DNA from: an uncultured Lachnospiraceae bacterium | GTDB lineage: Bacteria; Bacillota; Clostridia; Lachnospirales; Lachnospiraceae | DNA length: 64,000 nucleotides | Assembly: GCA_910584585.1 (NCBI GenBank) | Contig: CAJUBP010000004.1 | Span: 89,115-153,114 of the forward strand | Direction: 5' to 3' | Notes under the pieces: model-generated | The model's database searches: none | What the model was told of the DNA's origin: nothing | What the model saw: only the letters and a program-made list of their open reading frames with translations | Part shown: piece by piece, positions 32,401-41,255 of the stretch | Layout: the number at the start of each line of letters is the position of its first letter | Position numbering within the stretch: the stretch's first letter is position 1 | Translations under genes and position numbers: made by a program

Positions 32401-32603
32401 GGGGCTGCGCTCCTTCCTGAGTTTGATGTCTGGATTAATTTTTTATAAAGCCGCTGAATTCTTTTCATGTTAATTTGAATCCGGTTTGGGCCAGCTGTAT
32501 GGAAGAATTTATGAAAATTCTGCATAACGTGAAAATGCTTTGCAGATTCTTTTATTCCATTATATCATGCTGTTGTTGCTTCTTCCAATGTTTTTTGCCA
32601 AGA

Positions 32604-32763
32604 TATTACTCCGGCGGTTAAATATCGACGTTTTTACTTGCCTAAATTTCCATCTGCTGCGTTGTCATCCGTTGACGTAGCCCCGCTACGCCGCCTTCTT
32701 CCGCCTTGCAGATGAAAATTTATTCTGCGTAAAATTCGTCGATATTTAACCGCCGGAGTAATA
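32604..32763. repeat. 160-bp MITE-like palindromic element
   Basis: Perfect 27-bp terminal inverted repeats at 32604-32630 and 32737-32763 (TATTACTCCGGCGGTTAAAT at the left outer end). The interior also folds (CATCTGC/GCAGATG, and GTAGCCCCGCTAC). No open frame inside. It occupies part of the 572-bp gap between the AAA-ATPase-like gene and the membrane pair; 32401-32603 shows nothing supportable. A non-autonomous mobile element is the simplest reading. Confidence 0.85.
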
Positions 32764-32810
32764 AATAGAAAAAGTAATTTTCTGGTTACTTTTAATTTAC
32801 ACATTCTCAC

Positions 32811-32863
32811 GGACTATGCGGCAAGCGCAAAGTCCTGAGCTGAGCTGTTACGTGAATTGTAAC
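32811..32863. repeat. Double-hairpin intergenic element
   Basis: GGACTATGCG/CGCAAAGTCC around GCAAG (32811-32835), then GTTAC/GTAAC around GTGAATT (32847-32863). The second half, read in reverse (GTTACAATTCAC), also occurs at 63948-63959, so it belongs to a dispersed family. Confidence 0.5.
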
Positions 32864-32972
32864 ATTTTCTGCAAATATCATTGTATATCGTATAAGCCTG
32901 GTGTAAAATGATTCTGAGAAACAGTGTGCCGTTTTGAATTCCGGCAGATAAGAATGAGGAGAGATAGAAGGA

Positions 32973-33350
32973 ATGGAAAATAAGTACAGATTGTCAATCA
33001 TGATAGTTTTGATCATCATGATGTTTATGTACATGATGGGTGTGGTGGAGATTGCGGATACCACGAATTTTGCATTTACATTCGCTGCGCTGATATTCAG
33101 CATCGCAATGGCAGTGGATACATTCGCGGACGAAAATAAAATGGCGAAGAGAATTTCTTTTATTCTGGAACTGCTGGCATTGCTGCTGGTTGTTCTGATC
33201 CCAAACCTGAAAGATTTCAGCTTTCTCCAAAAAATTATGGATGTACTGGATACCAATGTGCTGTTGATTCTGGCATTGTTTTTTACATTTGCAGGCCAAT
33301 GGGCTGCAGAAATAAAGATAAAGGATATGAAGAAAAACGGGGGGAATTAA
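32973..33350 (+). CDS. Small integral membrane protein, unknown
   Basis: 125 residues with four hydrophobic segments (~8-25, ~30-48, ~62-80, ~90-110) and short charged loops. RBS GGAGAG lies upstream of ATG 32973. I do not recognise a family. It ends one base before the start of the next gene, so the two are almost certainly translated as a unit. The downstream product is a large soluble-looking protein with one late membrane segment, so this may be its membrane partner. Confidence 0.7.
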   Translation: MENKYRLSIMIVLIIMMFMYMMGVVEIADTTNFAFTFAALIFSIAMAVDTFADENKMAKRISFILELLALLLVVLIPNLKDFSFLQKIMDVLDTNVLLILALFFTFAGQWAAEIKIKDMKKNGGN

Positions 33351-33351
33351 A

Positions 33352-34440
33352 ATGTATTCAAATGATAAAACGTATGAAGTAACGTTAAAAAGTACAGCGG
33401 ATATCAATATGTCAAACTGGCAGATCACAAAAACAGTAGATACAATGACGATGGTGAACAATAAATTTGTCATTTTGGCTGAAATTAACAGGCTGTTGGA
33501 AAACGGGGCAGACAAGAAAAATATTTTTGTAGCCGACAGGTCTTTTCTGATTTCTACCAGTTACAAAACTTATTTTGAAGAGGGCAATGTACTTTCCGCG
33601 CGGCAGGACGTACTGAAAATGTGCGGTCTGGGACGTTTTTATACGATGGAGCCCAATGAGGATATCTGCAAAATCAATTGTCTCTTTGAGCTTTATAAAA
33701 AATTAAATTCGATTGTAAATCATTATTTAAGATGCAGGGTGCGGAGCAGCTATTTAGCAGACAGTTTTTCCGTGTTATTTCAGAAATCTTTGGAAGGGGC
33801 TTGTGAAGCGCTGCTGGATGGCGTATTAGAGCAGGTTTTGGAAAAAATCGAAAGAGCCGGCGCTGATGAAATGGAAAAATACTATAAAATGATTGGAGAG
33901 CTTGAGAGGCAAAAAGAGAATTCTTTAAAGAGGGACAGAAATAAATTTGAAAAAGCGATGGAAGAGAGCAAAACGCTTTTTGCCAGTGTATACAACAGAC
34001 TGGAACGGCCGGTGGTGGGCGTTTATCATCAGGACGGGCACGCAATAGAAATTATAAACGCGGATCAGATGTTTAAGAACGGCGAGGAATCAGATACGCA
34101 GATCAGGTTAAGGCAAATAACGAAAAACAGCCCGGTTCTTATGGCATTGCTGGTTACGGGACCCATGGTGGGATTTCTAGGGTATTTATGCTACCGGGAT
34201 CATAAGGTAAATAAGCAAGAAGATAACCAGGATCATTTAAAGATACCGGGAAATTCTTCTGCAGTTATCAATAATGTTCTGGGAACGGAAAGCGGAAACC
34301 TGGTGAATGAAGAAGAGGTGAAAGAGGTTGATTCACAGGTGAAAGAGATGGCGCTGCATAATTTTTCCAAATTGGAAACTGTGACAAATCCCAGGGTGAT
34401 GAAGCTGGAAATGAAGATAGAGGTGAATATCAGAGAATAG
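33352..34440 (+). CDS. Unknown protein with one membrane segment, partner of 32973
   Basis: 362 residues, start 33352 after AAACGGGGGG. No family recognised. Residues 1-45 look beta-rich with DMSNW-like residues (STADINMSNWQITKTVDTM); ~60-160 contain several Cys (MCGLGRF, KINCLFEL, RCRVRSSY); ~165-225 are a highly charged coiled coil (GELERQKENSLKRDRNKFEK); a single membrane helix lies at ~262-282 (VLMALLVTGPMVGFLGYLC); the last 80 residues are acidic and polar. This suggests a tethered protein with long domains on both membrane sides. No partner outside the pair is evident. Confidence 0.7.
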   Translation: MYSNDKTYEVTLKSTADINMSNWQITKTVDTMTMVNNKFVILAEINRLLENGADKKNIFVADRSFLISTSYKTYFEEGNVLSARQDVLKMCGLGRFYTMEPNEDICKINCLFELYKKLNSIVNHYLRCRVRSSYLADSFSVLFQKSLEGACEALLDGVLEQVLEKIERAGADEMEKYYKMIGELERQKENSLKRDRNKFEKAMEESKTLFASVYNRLERPVVGVYHQDGHAIEIINADQMFKNGEESDTQIRLRQITKNSPVLMALLVTGPMVGFLGYLCYRDHKVNKQEDNQDHLKIPGNSSAVINNVLGTESGNLVNEEEVKEVDSQVKEMALHNFSKLETVTNPRVMKLEMKIEVNIRE

Positions 34441-34482
34441 GCGGCGGAAGAAAACAGTTTATATGTTCTGGTTTGCCCGGCA

Positions 34483-34515
34483 AAAGGCAATCCTGTATTT
34501 TCGTCCGTCTCCAAA
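34483..34515 (+). repeat. Possible 3' remnant of the dispersed folded repeat
   Basis: AAGGCAATCCTG..TTTTCGTCCGTCTCCAAA resembles the right end of copy B (41191-41224) with a few substitutions and a 1-2 base gap; no matching left arm remains. It lies 150 bp before uppP. Confidence 0.35.
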
Positions 34516-34630
34516 TAAAATTAATAAAATTTTGAAGATATTTATTCCTAAACTCCGTGATAGTGTGATATACTGTAACGGAGTTTTGTTTGATATCCGA
34601 AAAAGATACGTTTCCAGAAAGGATAAGATT

Positions 34631-35461
34631 ATGTTAGAAATTTTAAAAGCAGTAGTGTACGGTATTGTGGAAGGCATCACCGAATGGCTTCCGGTCAGCA
34701 GCACCGGGCATATGATTTTGCTGGAAGAAATCATGCCCATGAAAGTATCCCAGGATTTTTGGAACATGTTCCTTGTGGTGGTTCAGCTGGGGGCCATTCT
34801 TGCGGTGGTTCTGCTGTTCTGGAATAAAATTTTTCCGCTGCGGAGAAACCGCAGAAGACAGTGGAAGATTGACTGGAACATTATGAACTTGTGGGGCAAA
34901 ATTATTGTCGCGTGCATTCCCGCAGCTGTGGTAGGCGTGCTCTTTGACGACTGGCTGGAGGAACATCTGTATAATTTCTGGGTGGTTGCGGTAATGCTGA
35001 TTGCGGTGGGAATTATATTTATTCTGGTGGAAAACAGAAACCGGGGCGTGAAGCCTGTGATTCGCTCCACCGGTGAGCTGGATTATAAAGTGGCTTTTAT
35101 TATTGGATTGTTTCAGCTTGCAGCGGCAGTGTTTCCGGGAACCTCCCGTTCCGGCGCGACGATCATCGGCGCGCTGATGATTGGCGTGTCCCGTACCGTG
35201 GCGGCGGAATTCACCTTTTATCTGGCCATTCCCGTGATGTTCGGCGCCAGCTTTCTGAAATTATTGAAATTTGGCTTTGCTTTTACCGGAATGGAGCTTG
35301 GAATTTTGTTTACCGGAATGATTGTATCTTTTGCGGTATCCATTGTGGTAATCCGTTTCCTGATGGGGTATATTAAGAAGCATGATTTCAAAATATTCGG
35401 CTGGTACCGGATTGTTCTGGGCGCGGTTGTGCTGCTGTATTTCGGAGTGATTGCGCCATGA
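34631..35461 (+). CDS. uppP: Undecaprenyl-diphosphatase (bacitracin resistance)
   Basis: 276 residues from ATG 34631 (AAAGGA upstream; the frame extends to 34463 without an RBS). It dephosphorylates undecaprenyl pyrophosphate at the membrane, recycling the carrier for peptidoglycan and surface glycans. The two active-site motifs are intact: GIVEGITEWLPVSSTGHM (~12-29) and VFPGTSRSGATIIGALM (~163-179). Eight or so membrane segments. Increased UppP confers bacitracin resistance, which is relevant given the BceAB-like system in the same window, though the two are 14 kb apart. Confidence 0.96.
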   Translation: MLEILKAVVYGIVEGITEWLPVSSTGHMILLEEIMPMKVSQDFWNMFLVVVQLGAILAVVLLFWNKIFPLRRNRRRQWKIDWNIMNLWGKIIVACIPAAVVGVLFDDWLEEHLYNFWVVAVMLIAVGIIFILVENRNRGVKPVIRSTGELDYKVAFIIGLFQLAAAVFPGTSRSGATIIGALMIGVSRTVAAEFTFYLAIPVMFGASFLKLLKFGFAFTGMELGILFTGMIVSFAVSIVVIRFLMGYIKKHDFKIFGWYRIVLGAVVLLYFGVIAP

Positions 35462-35561
35462 TGGAAATACTCCGGATAGAAACCGGTAAAATAGTTGTGT
35501 TATTGGGAGTGATTGCGCCATGATTCGGTTATTTCAGAAATTACGGAAAGAGGAGGACATC

Positions 35562-36122
35562 ATGTTTATCATTGCAGGGCTGGGCAATCCCACCGGCCAA
35601 TATGAGAAAACCCGCCATAACGTAGGGTTTGATGTCATTGATTTACTGGCGGACAAATATAATATCAGAGTAACGGAGAAGAGGCACAAAGCGCTGTGCG
35701 GCTCAGGAATCATCGAAGGCCGGAAAGTCCTCTTAGTGAAGCCCCAGACCTTTATGAACCTGAGCGGGGAAAGCATCGGGGCAATCCTGCGTTTCTATAA
35801 ATTAGAGCCGGAGACAAATCTGATTGTGATCTACGACGATATCAGCCTTCCCCCCGGCAGGCTCAGAATCCGCAAAAAAGGCAGCGCCGGCGGCCACAAC
35901 GGCGTCAAAAGCATTATCAGCCATGCAGGAACCCAGGAATTCCTGCGGATTAAAATCGGCGTGGGCGAGAAGCCAAAGGACTGGGATCTGGCGGACTATG
36001 TACTGGGAAGGTTTTCGAAAGAAGATCGGGAACTGGCAGAAGAAGCTTTCGGGAAAGCCTGCGATGCAGTATCCCTGATGGTAAGAGAAGAAACAGATCG
36101 GGCCATGAATTTATTTAATTAA
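35562..36122 (+). CDS. pth: Peptidyl-tRNA hydrolase
   Basis: 186 residues from ATG 35562 (GAGGAGG upstream). It releases tRNA from peptidyl-tRNAs dropped by ribosomes. Catalytic motifs: GLGNPTGQYEKTRHNVGFD with His ~20, KPQTFMNLSGES (~65) and IYDDISLPPGRLRI with Asp ~93, then GSAGGHNGVKSI. Only 20 bp separate it from mfd, the classical pth-mfd arrangement of Firmicutes. An 18-bp sequence (GGAGTGATTGCGCCATGA) occurs at the end of uppP and again before pth, showing a local ~63-bp duplication. Confidence 0.97.
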   Translation: MFIIAGLGNPTGQYEKTRHNVGFDVIDLLADKYNIRVTEKRHKALCGSGIIEGRKVLLVKPQTFMNLSGESIGAILRFYKLEPETNLIVIYDDISLPPGRLRIRKKGSAGGHNGVKSIISHAGTQEFLRIKIGVGEKPKDWDLADYVLGRFSKEDRELAEEAFGKACDAVSLMVREETDRAMNLFN

Positions 36123-36142
36123 GATTCGCAATGGAGGAAATT

Positions 36143-39100
36143 ATGAAAAGCTTTACAGAGCCTTTGTCAGGGCTGAAAGAGTACGCAGACTTAAAGGCGC
36201 AATTAAAGAACACGAAAGAAACGGTGCAGGTTTCCGGGTGTATTGACGCCCAGAAGCCTCATTTCATCTATAGTCTGGCGGGGGAAAAGCAAAGCTGCCT
36301 GATTGTGACTTTCCAGGAGCAGAAAGCCAGGGAATTGTATGAAAGTTACCGCTTTTTTGACCGGCAGGCAGTCTATTATCCAGCCAGGGACGTGCTGTTT
36401 TACCAATCGGATATCCGGGGGAATCTGCTGACGGGAGAACGGCTTGCGGCAGTGAAAGCCATTCTTTGCCGGGAGCGGGTCACGGTAATCACTACCTTTG
36501 ACGCGCTGATGGATCGGATTGCGCCCCTTTCCCATATCCAAGACGCCATTCTGGAATACCGGGTGGGCGAGACAATGGATTTGGAGGAGGTCAGGAAGCG
36601 GCTGGTGGAAATGGGATATGAGCGGAATTACCAGGTGGAAATTGCCGGGCAGTTTGCCGTCCGGGGCGGGATTCTGGATATTTTTCCCCTGACGGAGGAA
36701 AATCCTTACCGGATAGAGCTGTGGGGAGATGAAATCGATTCCATGCGCAGCTTTGACGTGGAGAGCCAGCGTTCCATTGAAAATCTGGAGCAGGTTCAGA
36801 TTTTTCCGGCCAGTGAGATTGTGCTGTCTCCGGAATTGAAGGCCAGGGGGATTGAGGCCATCAAAAAAGAAACGGAAGAGCTGTACGCGGCCTTTCGGGG
36901 AGAGATGAAGACAGAAGAGGCCCACCGCCTGAAAACTGCCGTGGACGCCCTTGTGGAAGAGCTTATGGAAATAGGGCAGAGCGGCAATCTGGAAAGCTAT
37001 CTGATGTATTTTATGGAGCATACCGTCTCTCTTCTGGATTATTTTGAACCGGAGCATACCATGCTGTTCTTAGATGAGCCGGCCCGGCTGGCGGAGAAAG
37101 GCAGGGTGGTGGAGCAGGAATTTTCCGAGAGCATGACCCACCGGCTGGAAAAAGGCTATATTCTGCCGGGGCAGATGCAGGCTCTCTTTTCCGGCAAAGA
37201 AATTTTCGGCAGAATGCAGCGCAGAAGCTGTATTGCCTTAACGACACTGGACATGAAGGTCAGTGAATTGGAGATCCGCCGACGTTATAATATTTCAGCA
37301 AGGCCGGTGAATTCCTACAACCGCAGCTTTGAACTGCTGATTAAGGATCTGCAGCAGTACCGGAAGAATAAATATCAGGTGATTCTGTTATCCGGTTCCA
37401 AAACCCGGGCCAGCCATCTGGCAGAAGATTTGCAGCAGGAGGGCCTGAACTGTTTTTACAGTGAGGATTATGACCATCCGGTGCAGCCGGGAGAGGTGAT
37501 GGCGGCTTACGGCAAGCTGAAAAAGGGATTTGAATATCCGGATATTAAATTTGTGGTGATTTCAGAAAGCGATATTTTCGGCGGTGAAAAGAAGCGGAAG
37601 AAAAAACGCAGAATTTATGAGGGAGAAAAAATTCAGAGCTTTACGGATTTGAGCATCGGCGATTATGTGGTTCATGAACGTTACGGCGTGGGCGTTTACC
37701 GGGGTATTGAAAAGGTGGAGATTCAGAAAACTGCCAAAGACTACGTGAAGATTGAGTACGATAAGGGCAGCACTCTCTATGTGCTGGCCACCCAGTTAGA
37801 GGCCATTCAGAAATATGCCGGCGCAGACGCCAAAAAGCCCAAAATCAACCGGTTGGACGGGCCTGAATGGAAGAAAACCAGAAACCGGGTAAAGGGGGCC
37901 GTCAAGGAGATTGCGAAGGAGCTGGTAGAGCTTTACGCGGTAAGGCAGCAGACAGAAGGGTTTGCTTACGGGGAAGATACAGTGTGGCAGAAGGAATTTG
38001 AGGAACTGTTTCCTTTTGAAGAGACGGAAGATCAGGAGCTTGCCATCGAAGCCACCAAGCGGGATATGGAGAGCAGGAAAATTATGGATCGGCTGATTTG
38101 CGGGGACGTGGGATACGGCAAGACAGAGATTGCCATCCGGGCGGCTTTTAAGGCGGTTCAGGACGGCAAACAGGTGGCGTATCTGGTGCCTACCACCATT
38201 TTGGCCCAGCAGCATTACAATAATTTTGTCCAGCGGATGAAAGATTTTCCGGTGAGGGTGGATTTGATGTGCCGGTTCTGCACGCCGGGCCAGGTAAAAA
38301 AGACCGTGGAGGATTTGAAACGGGGATTGGCGGACATTGTCATCGGCACTCACCGGATACTGTCCAAAGACGTGGAATTTAAGGATCTGGGCCTGCTGAT
38401 CATTGACGAGGAACAGCGGTTTGGAGTGGCCCATAAGGAAAAAATCAAACAGATGAAGAAAAATGTGGATGTGCTGACCTTGACGGCCACTCCCATCCCC
38501 AGAACCCTCCATATGAGCCTGATTGGAATTCGGGATATGAGCGTGTTAGAGGAGCCGCCTATGGACCGGATGCCCATTCAGACTTATGTGATGGAATACA
38601 ATGAGGAGATCGTACGGGAGGCCATTCACCGGGAACTGGCCAGAGAGGGACAGGTATATTACGTATTTAACCGGGTCAACCAGATTGCTGAAGTCACTTC
38701 TAAAATCGCGGAGCTTGTGCCGGAAGCCAATGTGGCCTTTGCCCACGGCCAGATGCGGGAGCGGGAACTGGAAAATATCATGTACCAGTTTATCAACGGG
38801 GAAATTGACGTGCTGGTATCCACCACAATCATTGAAACGGGCCTGGATATTTCCAATGTCAATACTATGATTATCCATGACGCGGACAACATGGGCCTGT
38901 CCCAGCTCTATCAGCTTCGGGGAAGAGTGGGAAGATCCAACCGCACGGCTTACGCTTTTCTCATGTACCGGCAGAATAAAATGCTCAAAGAGGTGGCGGA
39001 AAAGCGTCTGTCCGCCATTCGGGAATTTACAGAACTGGGCAGCGGATTTAAAATCGCCATGCGGGATCTGGAAATCCGGGGAGCCGGAAATCTACTGGGA

Positions 39101-39688
39101 GCTCAGCAGCACGGCCATATGGAAGCGGTGGGCTATGACTTGTACTGCAAAATGCTGAACGAGGCTGTGAAATCCCTGAAAGGAGAAGCGCCCCCGGAAC
39201 AGTTTGACACCACCATGGAGCTGGACGTCAACGCCTTTATTCCGCCCTCCTATATTCCCAATGAATTCCAGAAATTGGACATCTACAAGCGGATTGCGGT
39301 GATTGAGAATCAGGAAGAGAAAGAAGAAATGTTAGAAGAACTGATTGACCGTTTCGGAGAACCGCCCAAATCCGTGGAAAATCTGCTGGAAATTGCTTTG
39401 CTGAAAGCCAGGGCCCATCAATGCTACTATACGGAAATCAAAGAAACAGCAGACAGAATCCGCTTTACTTTTTATGATCAGGCCAAAATCAATCCGGCAA
39501 ACATTGCCAGGCTCACCGAGAATTATCAGGGCGCCCTTAAATTTATCAAAGCAGTAAAAGCCCCCTGTTTTGAATACCAAAAGGCCCACAGCACCCGTCA
39601 GAAGAATATCAGCCCGCTGGAAATCACAGGGCGGCTCCTGGCGGATACCCAGGAATTGCTGGTGGAAAAAAGCGCTGAGGAAACTTGA
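36143..39688 (+). CDS. mfd: Transcription-repair coupling factor
   Basis: 1181 residues from ATG 36143 (GGAGG 6 bases before; in-frame ATG 36131 is inside the RBS). Mfd removes RNA polymerase stalled at lesions and recruits UvrA. Domain order: UvrB-like domains 1a-2-1b (~1-330), D3, RNA-polymerase-interacting CarD-like domain (~500-570, DLSIGDYVVHERYGVGVYRG), RecG-like translocase with Walker A CGDVGYGKTEIA (~652), DEEQ box LIIDEEQRFG (~752), TATPIPRTLHMS and LRGRVGRSNRTA (~925), and the C-terminal TRCF domain (~1020-1150). Complete and without visible lesions. Confidence 0.98.
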   Translation: MKSFTEPLSGLKEYADLKAQLKNTKETVQVSGCIDAQKPHFIYSLAGEKQSCLIVTFQEQKARELYESYRFFDRQAVYYPARDVLFYQSDIRGNLLTGERLAAVKAILCRERVTVITTFDALMDRIAPLSHIQDAILEYRVGETMDLEEVRKRLVEMGYERNYQVEIAGQFAVRGGILDIFPLTEENPYRIELWGDEIDSMRSFDVESQRSIENLEQVQIFPASEIVLSPELKARGIEAIKKETEELYAAFRGEMKTEEAHRLKTAVDALVEELMEIGQSGNLESYLMYFMEHTVSLLDYFEPEHTMLFLDEPARLAEKGRVVEQEFSESMTHRLEKGYILPGQMQALFSGKEIFGRMQRRSCIALTTLDMKVSELEIRRRYNISARPVNSYNRSFELLIKDLQQYRKNKYQVILLSGSKTRASHLAEDLQQEGLNCFYSEDYDHPVQPGEVMAAYGKLKKGFEYPDIKFVVISESDIFGGEKKRKKKRRIYEGEKIQSFTDLSIGDYVVHERYGVGVYRGIEKVEIQKTAKDYVKIEYDKGSTLYVLATQLEAIQKYAGADAKKPKINRLDGPEWKKTRNRVKGAVKEIAKELVELYAVRQQTEGFAYGEDTVWQKEFEELFPFEETEDQELAIEATKRDMESRKIMDRLICGDVGYGKTEIAIRAAFKAVQDGKQVAYLVPTTILAQQHYNNFVQRMKDFPVRVDLMCRFCTPGQVKKTVEDLKRGLADIVIGTHRILSKDVEFKDLGLLIIDEEQRFGVAHKEKIKQMKKNVDVLTLTATPIPRTLHMSLIGIRDMSVLEEPPMDRMPIQTYVMEYNEEIVREAIHRELAREGQVYYVFNRVNQIAEVTSKIAELVPEANVAFAHGQMRERELENIMYQFINGEIDVLVSTTIIETGLDISNVNTMIIHDADNMGLSQLYQLRGRVGRSNRTAYAFLMYRQNKMLKEVAEKRLSAIREFTELGSGFKIAMRDLEIRGAGNLLGAQQHGHMEAVGYDLYCKMLNEAVKSLKGEAPPEQFDTTMELDVNAFIPPSYIPNEFQKLDIYKRIAVIENQEEKEEMLEELIDRFGEPPKSVENLLEIALLKARAHQCYYTEIKETADRIRFTFYDQAKINPANIARLTENYQGALKFIKAVKAPCFEYQKAHSTRQKNISPLEITGRLLADTQELLVEKSAEET

Positions 39689-39792
39689 AAATCTTGTGAA
39701 AATGGTTGCTACCAAAGAAAAAAAGAATTATAATGTCAACAGTATGTCTATATCAGACAATTCAGAAAAAAGAGAATACACAGGAGGATATT

Positions 39793-40989
39793 ATGAAAGC
39801 AAAACGATTCGTTCCCTTATTGCTGGCAGCGGCAATGGGTGTATCTGCTCTGACCGGATGCGGCAGCTCCATAGATGGGAAGAAGACAGGAGCGACTTTG
39901 GAAGGGGAGGAAATTTCCCTTGGTTTTATGAATTTTATGGCCCGTTATCAGCAGGCCATCTATGACGGGCAGTTCACCGGCATGTTCGGAACCGGCTTCT
40001 GGTCCCAGGATTTATTCGGGGAAGGCACCGATATGGTGACTTCTGTAAAAAATAATGTGGCGGAAAATATTGAGATTTTGTATCTGTTAGAAGACCACAT
40101 GGGAGATTACAAGGTGGAAATCACAGAGGAAGAGCTTGCCCAAATGGACGAAGCAGCCGCAAAATTCATGGAGGACAATACCAAAGAAGCCATCAGCCAG
40201 ATGGGCGCCACCCAGGAGTATGTAAAAGAAATGCTCCGGCTGAACACCATTCAGGCCAAGATGCAGGCAGCCATTGAAGCGGAAGTGGATACAGAAGTTT
40301 CCGACGAAGAGGCAGCCCAGAAAACCATCAGCTATGTGCAGGTAAACAGCAAATCCACCACAGACGACGAGGGCAACGCCAAAGAGTACACCGAAGAAGA
40401 AAAAGAGAATCTGAAAAAAGAAGTAGAAGCATTCGCAGCTTCCGCAAAAGACGATTTCAAAGCCGCGGCAGAAGCGGCGGGATATACCGTAACTGAGAGC
40501 AAATCCTACGGCGCGGACGAAGAAACCCTGGATAAAGCCTTAATCGAAGGCGCAGACAAGCTGAAAGAAGGAGAAATCAGCCCGGTGCTTACCGGCGAAG
40601 AAGCGTTCTTTGTTGCCCGCATGGACAGCGCCTTTGACAAAGAAGCTACAGAAAAGAAGAAAACAGAGATCGTAGAACAGCGCCGGAGTGATCACTATAA
40701 GGAAGTGTGCGACGGCTATAAAGAAGGCGTCAAATATGAAGTAAATGAAAAAGAATGGGCGAAAGTAAAATTCGACGATCTGTTTACCATAAAACAGGAA
40801 GAGGCTGAAGACAGCGAATCTTCGGAAGACACCGGAGAAACCGAAGACACGGAATCTTCGGAAGACACCGGAGAAGCCGAAGATACGGAAGCTTCCGAAG
40901 ATACCGGAGAAACCGAAGACAATGAATCATCTGAAAATGCTGGAGAAGCCGAAGATAATGAATCATCTGAAAACAATGAAGCTCCATAA
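39793..40989 (+). CDS. PrsA/SurA-like foldase lipoprotein with acidic repeat tail
   Basis: 398 residues from ATG 39793 (AGGAGG upstream). Signal peptide II with lipobox ALTG-C (Cys ~24), then an all-helical SurA-N-like chaperone domain (~60-185) and a reduced parvulin-like region (~190-320, ISYVQVNSKS and GADKLKEGEISPVLTGEEAFFVARM). The active-site positions of true parvulins are not obvious, so it may be chaperone-only. Residues ~342-398 are 4.7 copies of a 12-residue acidic repeat (ESSEDTGETEDT). It should be anchored to the outer face of the membrane and help fold exported proteins. It follows mfd by 104 bp. Confidence 0.88.
   Translation: MKAKRFVPLLLAAAMGVSALTGCGSSIDGKKTGATLEGEEISLGFMNFMARYQQAIYDGQFTGMFGTGFWSQDLFGEGTDMVTSVKNNVAENIEILYLLEDHMGDYKVEITEEELAQMDEAAAKFMEDNTKEAISQMGATQEYVKEMLRLNTIQAKMQAAIEAEVDTEVSDEEAAQKTISYVQVNSKSTTDDEGNAKEYTEEEKENLKKEVEAFAASAKDDFKAAAEAAGYTVTESKSYGADEETLDKALIEGADKLKEGEISPVLTGEEAFFVARMDSAFDKEATEKKKTEIVEQRRSDHYKEVCDGYKEGVKYEVNEKEWAKVKFDDLFTIKQEEAEDSESSEDTGETEDTESSEDTGEAEDTEASEDTGETEDNESSENAGEAEDNESSENNEAP
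40816..40986 (+). repeat. 36-bp in-frame tandem repeat in the foldase tail
   Basis: Units at 40816, 40852, 40888 and 40924 plus a partial at 40960. Variation is mostly silent or conservative (GETED/GEAED). The number of units sets the length of the acidic tail. Confidence 0.9.
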
Positions 40990-41013
40990 AATATCGGAGA
41001 AGCCAATACAACG

Positions 41014-41230
41014 CTATATTTCGATACCCAGGAAATTCAGGATAGGCCTTCCTCTAAGCAAACGATTCACGGGCGTTTTTAGCGCAGGTGAAATCCACCG
41101 TTTACGGAGAGTTAGAAAGGAAGGCTTTCCTGACTTTCTTACTCTCCGTTAACGGTTAGTTCACCGGAGCGTTGCCCGGTTTGCGTGAGGAAGGCCTATC
41201 CTGAATTTCCGTCCGTCATCCAAAATATAG
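41014..41230 (+). repeat. Dispersed folded repeat, full copy B
   Basis: About 217 bp. Stems: outer CTATATTT/AAATATAG; a perfect 24-bp stem (41031-41054 with 41187-41210); GCAAAC/GTTTGC (41058/41179); GGTGAA/TTCACC (41087/41160); a 23-bp stem with two mismatches (41097-41119 with 41134-41156) closed by the conserved GGAAGGCTTTCC region. Stem sequences differ from copy A but pairing is kept. It fills the 266-bp gap between the foldase gene and apbE. Confidence 0.88.
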
Positions 41231-41255
41231 ACACCCAATATGAGGAAGACCTATC

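Noticed and set aside
36203..37057. 284-codon open frame on the minus strand
   Set aside because: Antisense to mfd, no RBS and no recognisable domain; codon shadow.
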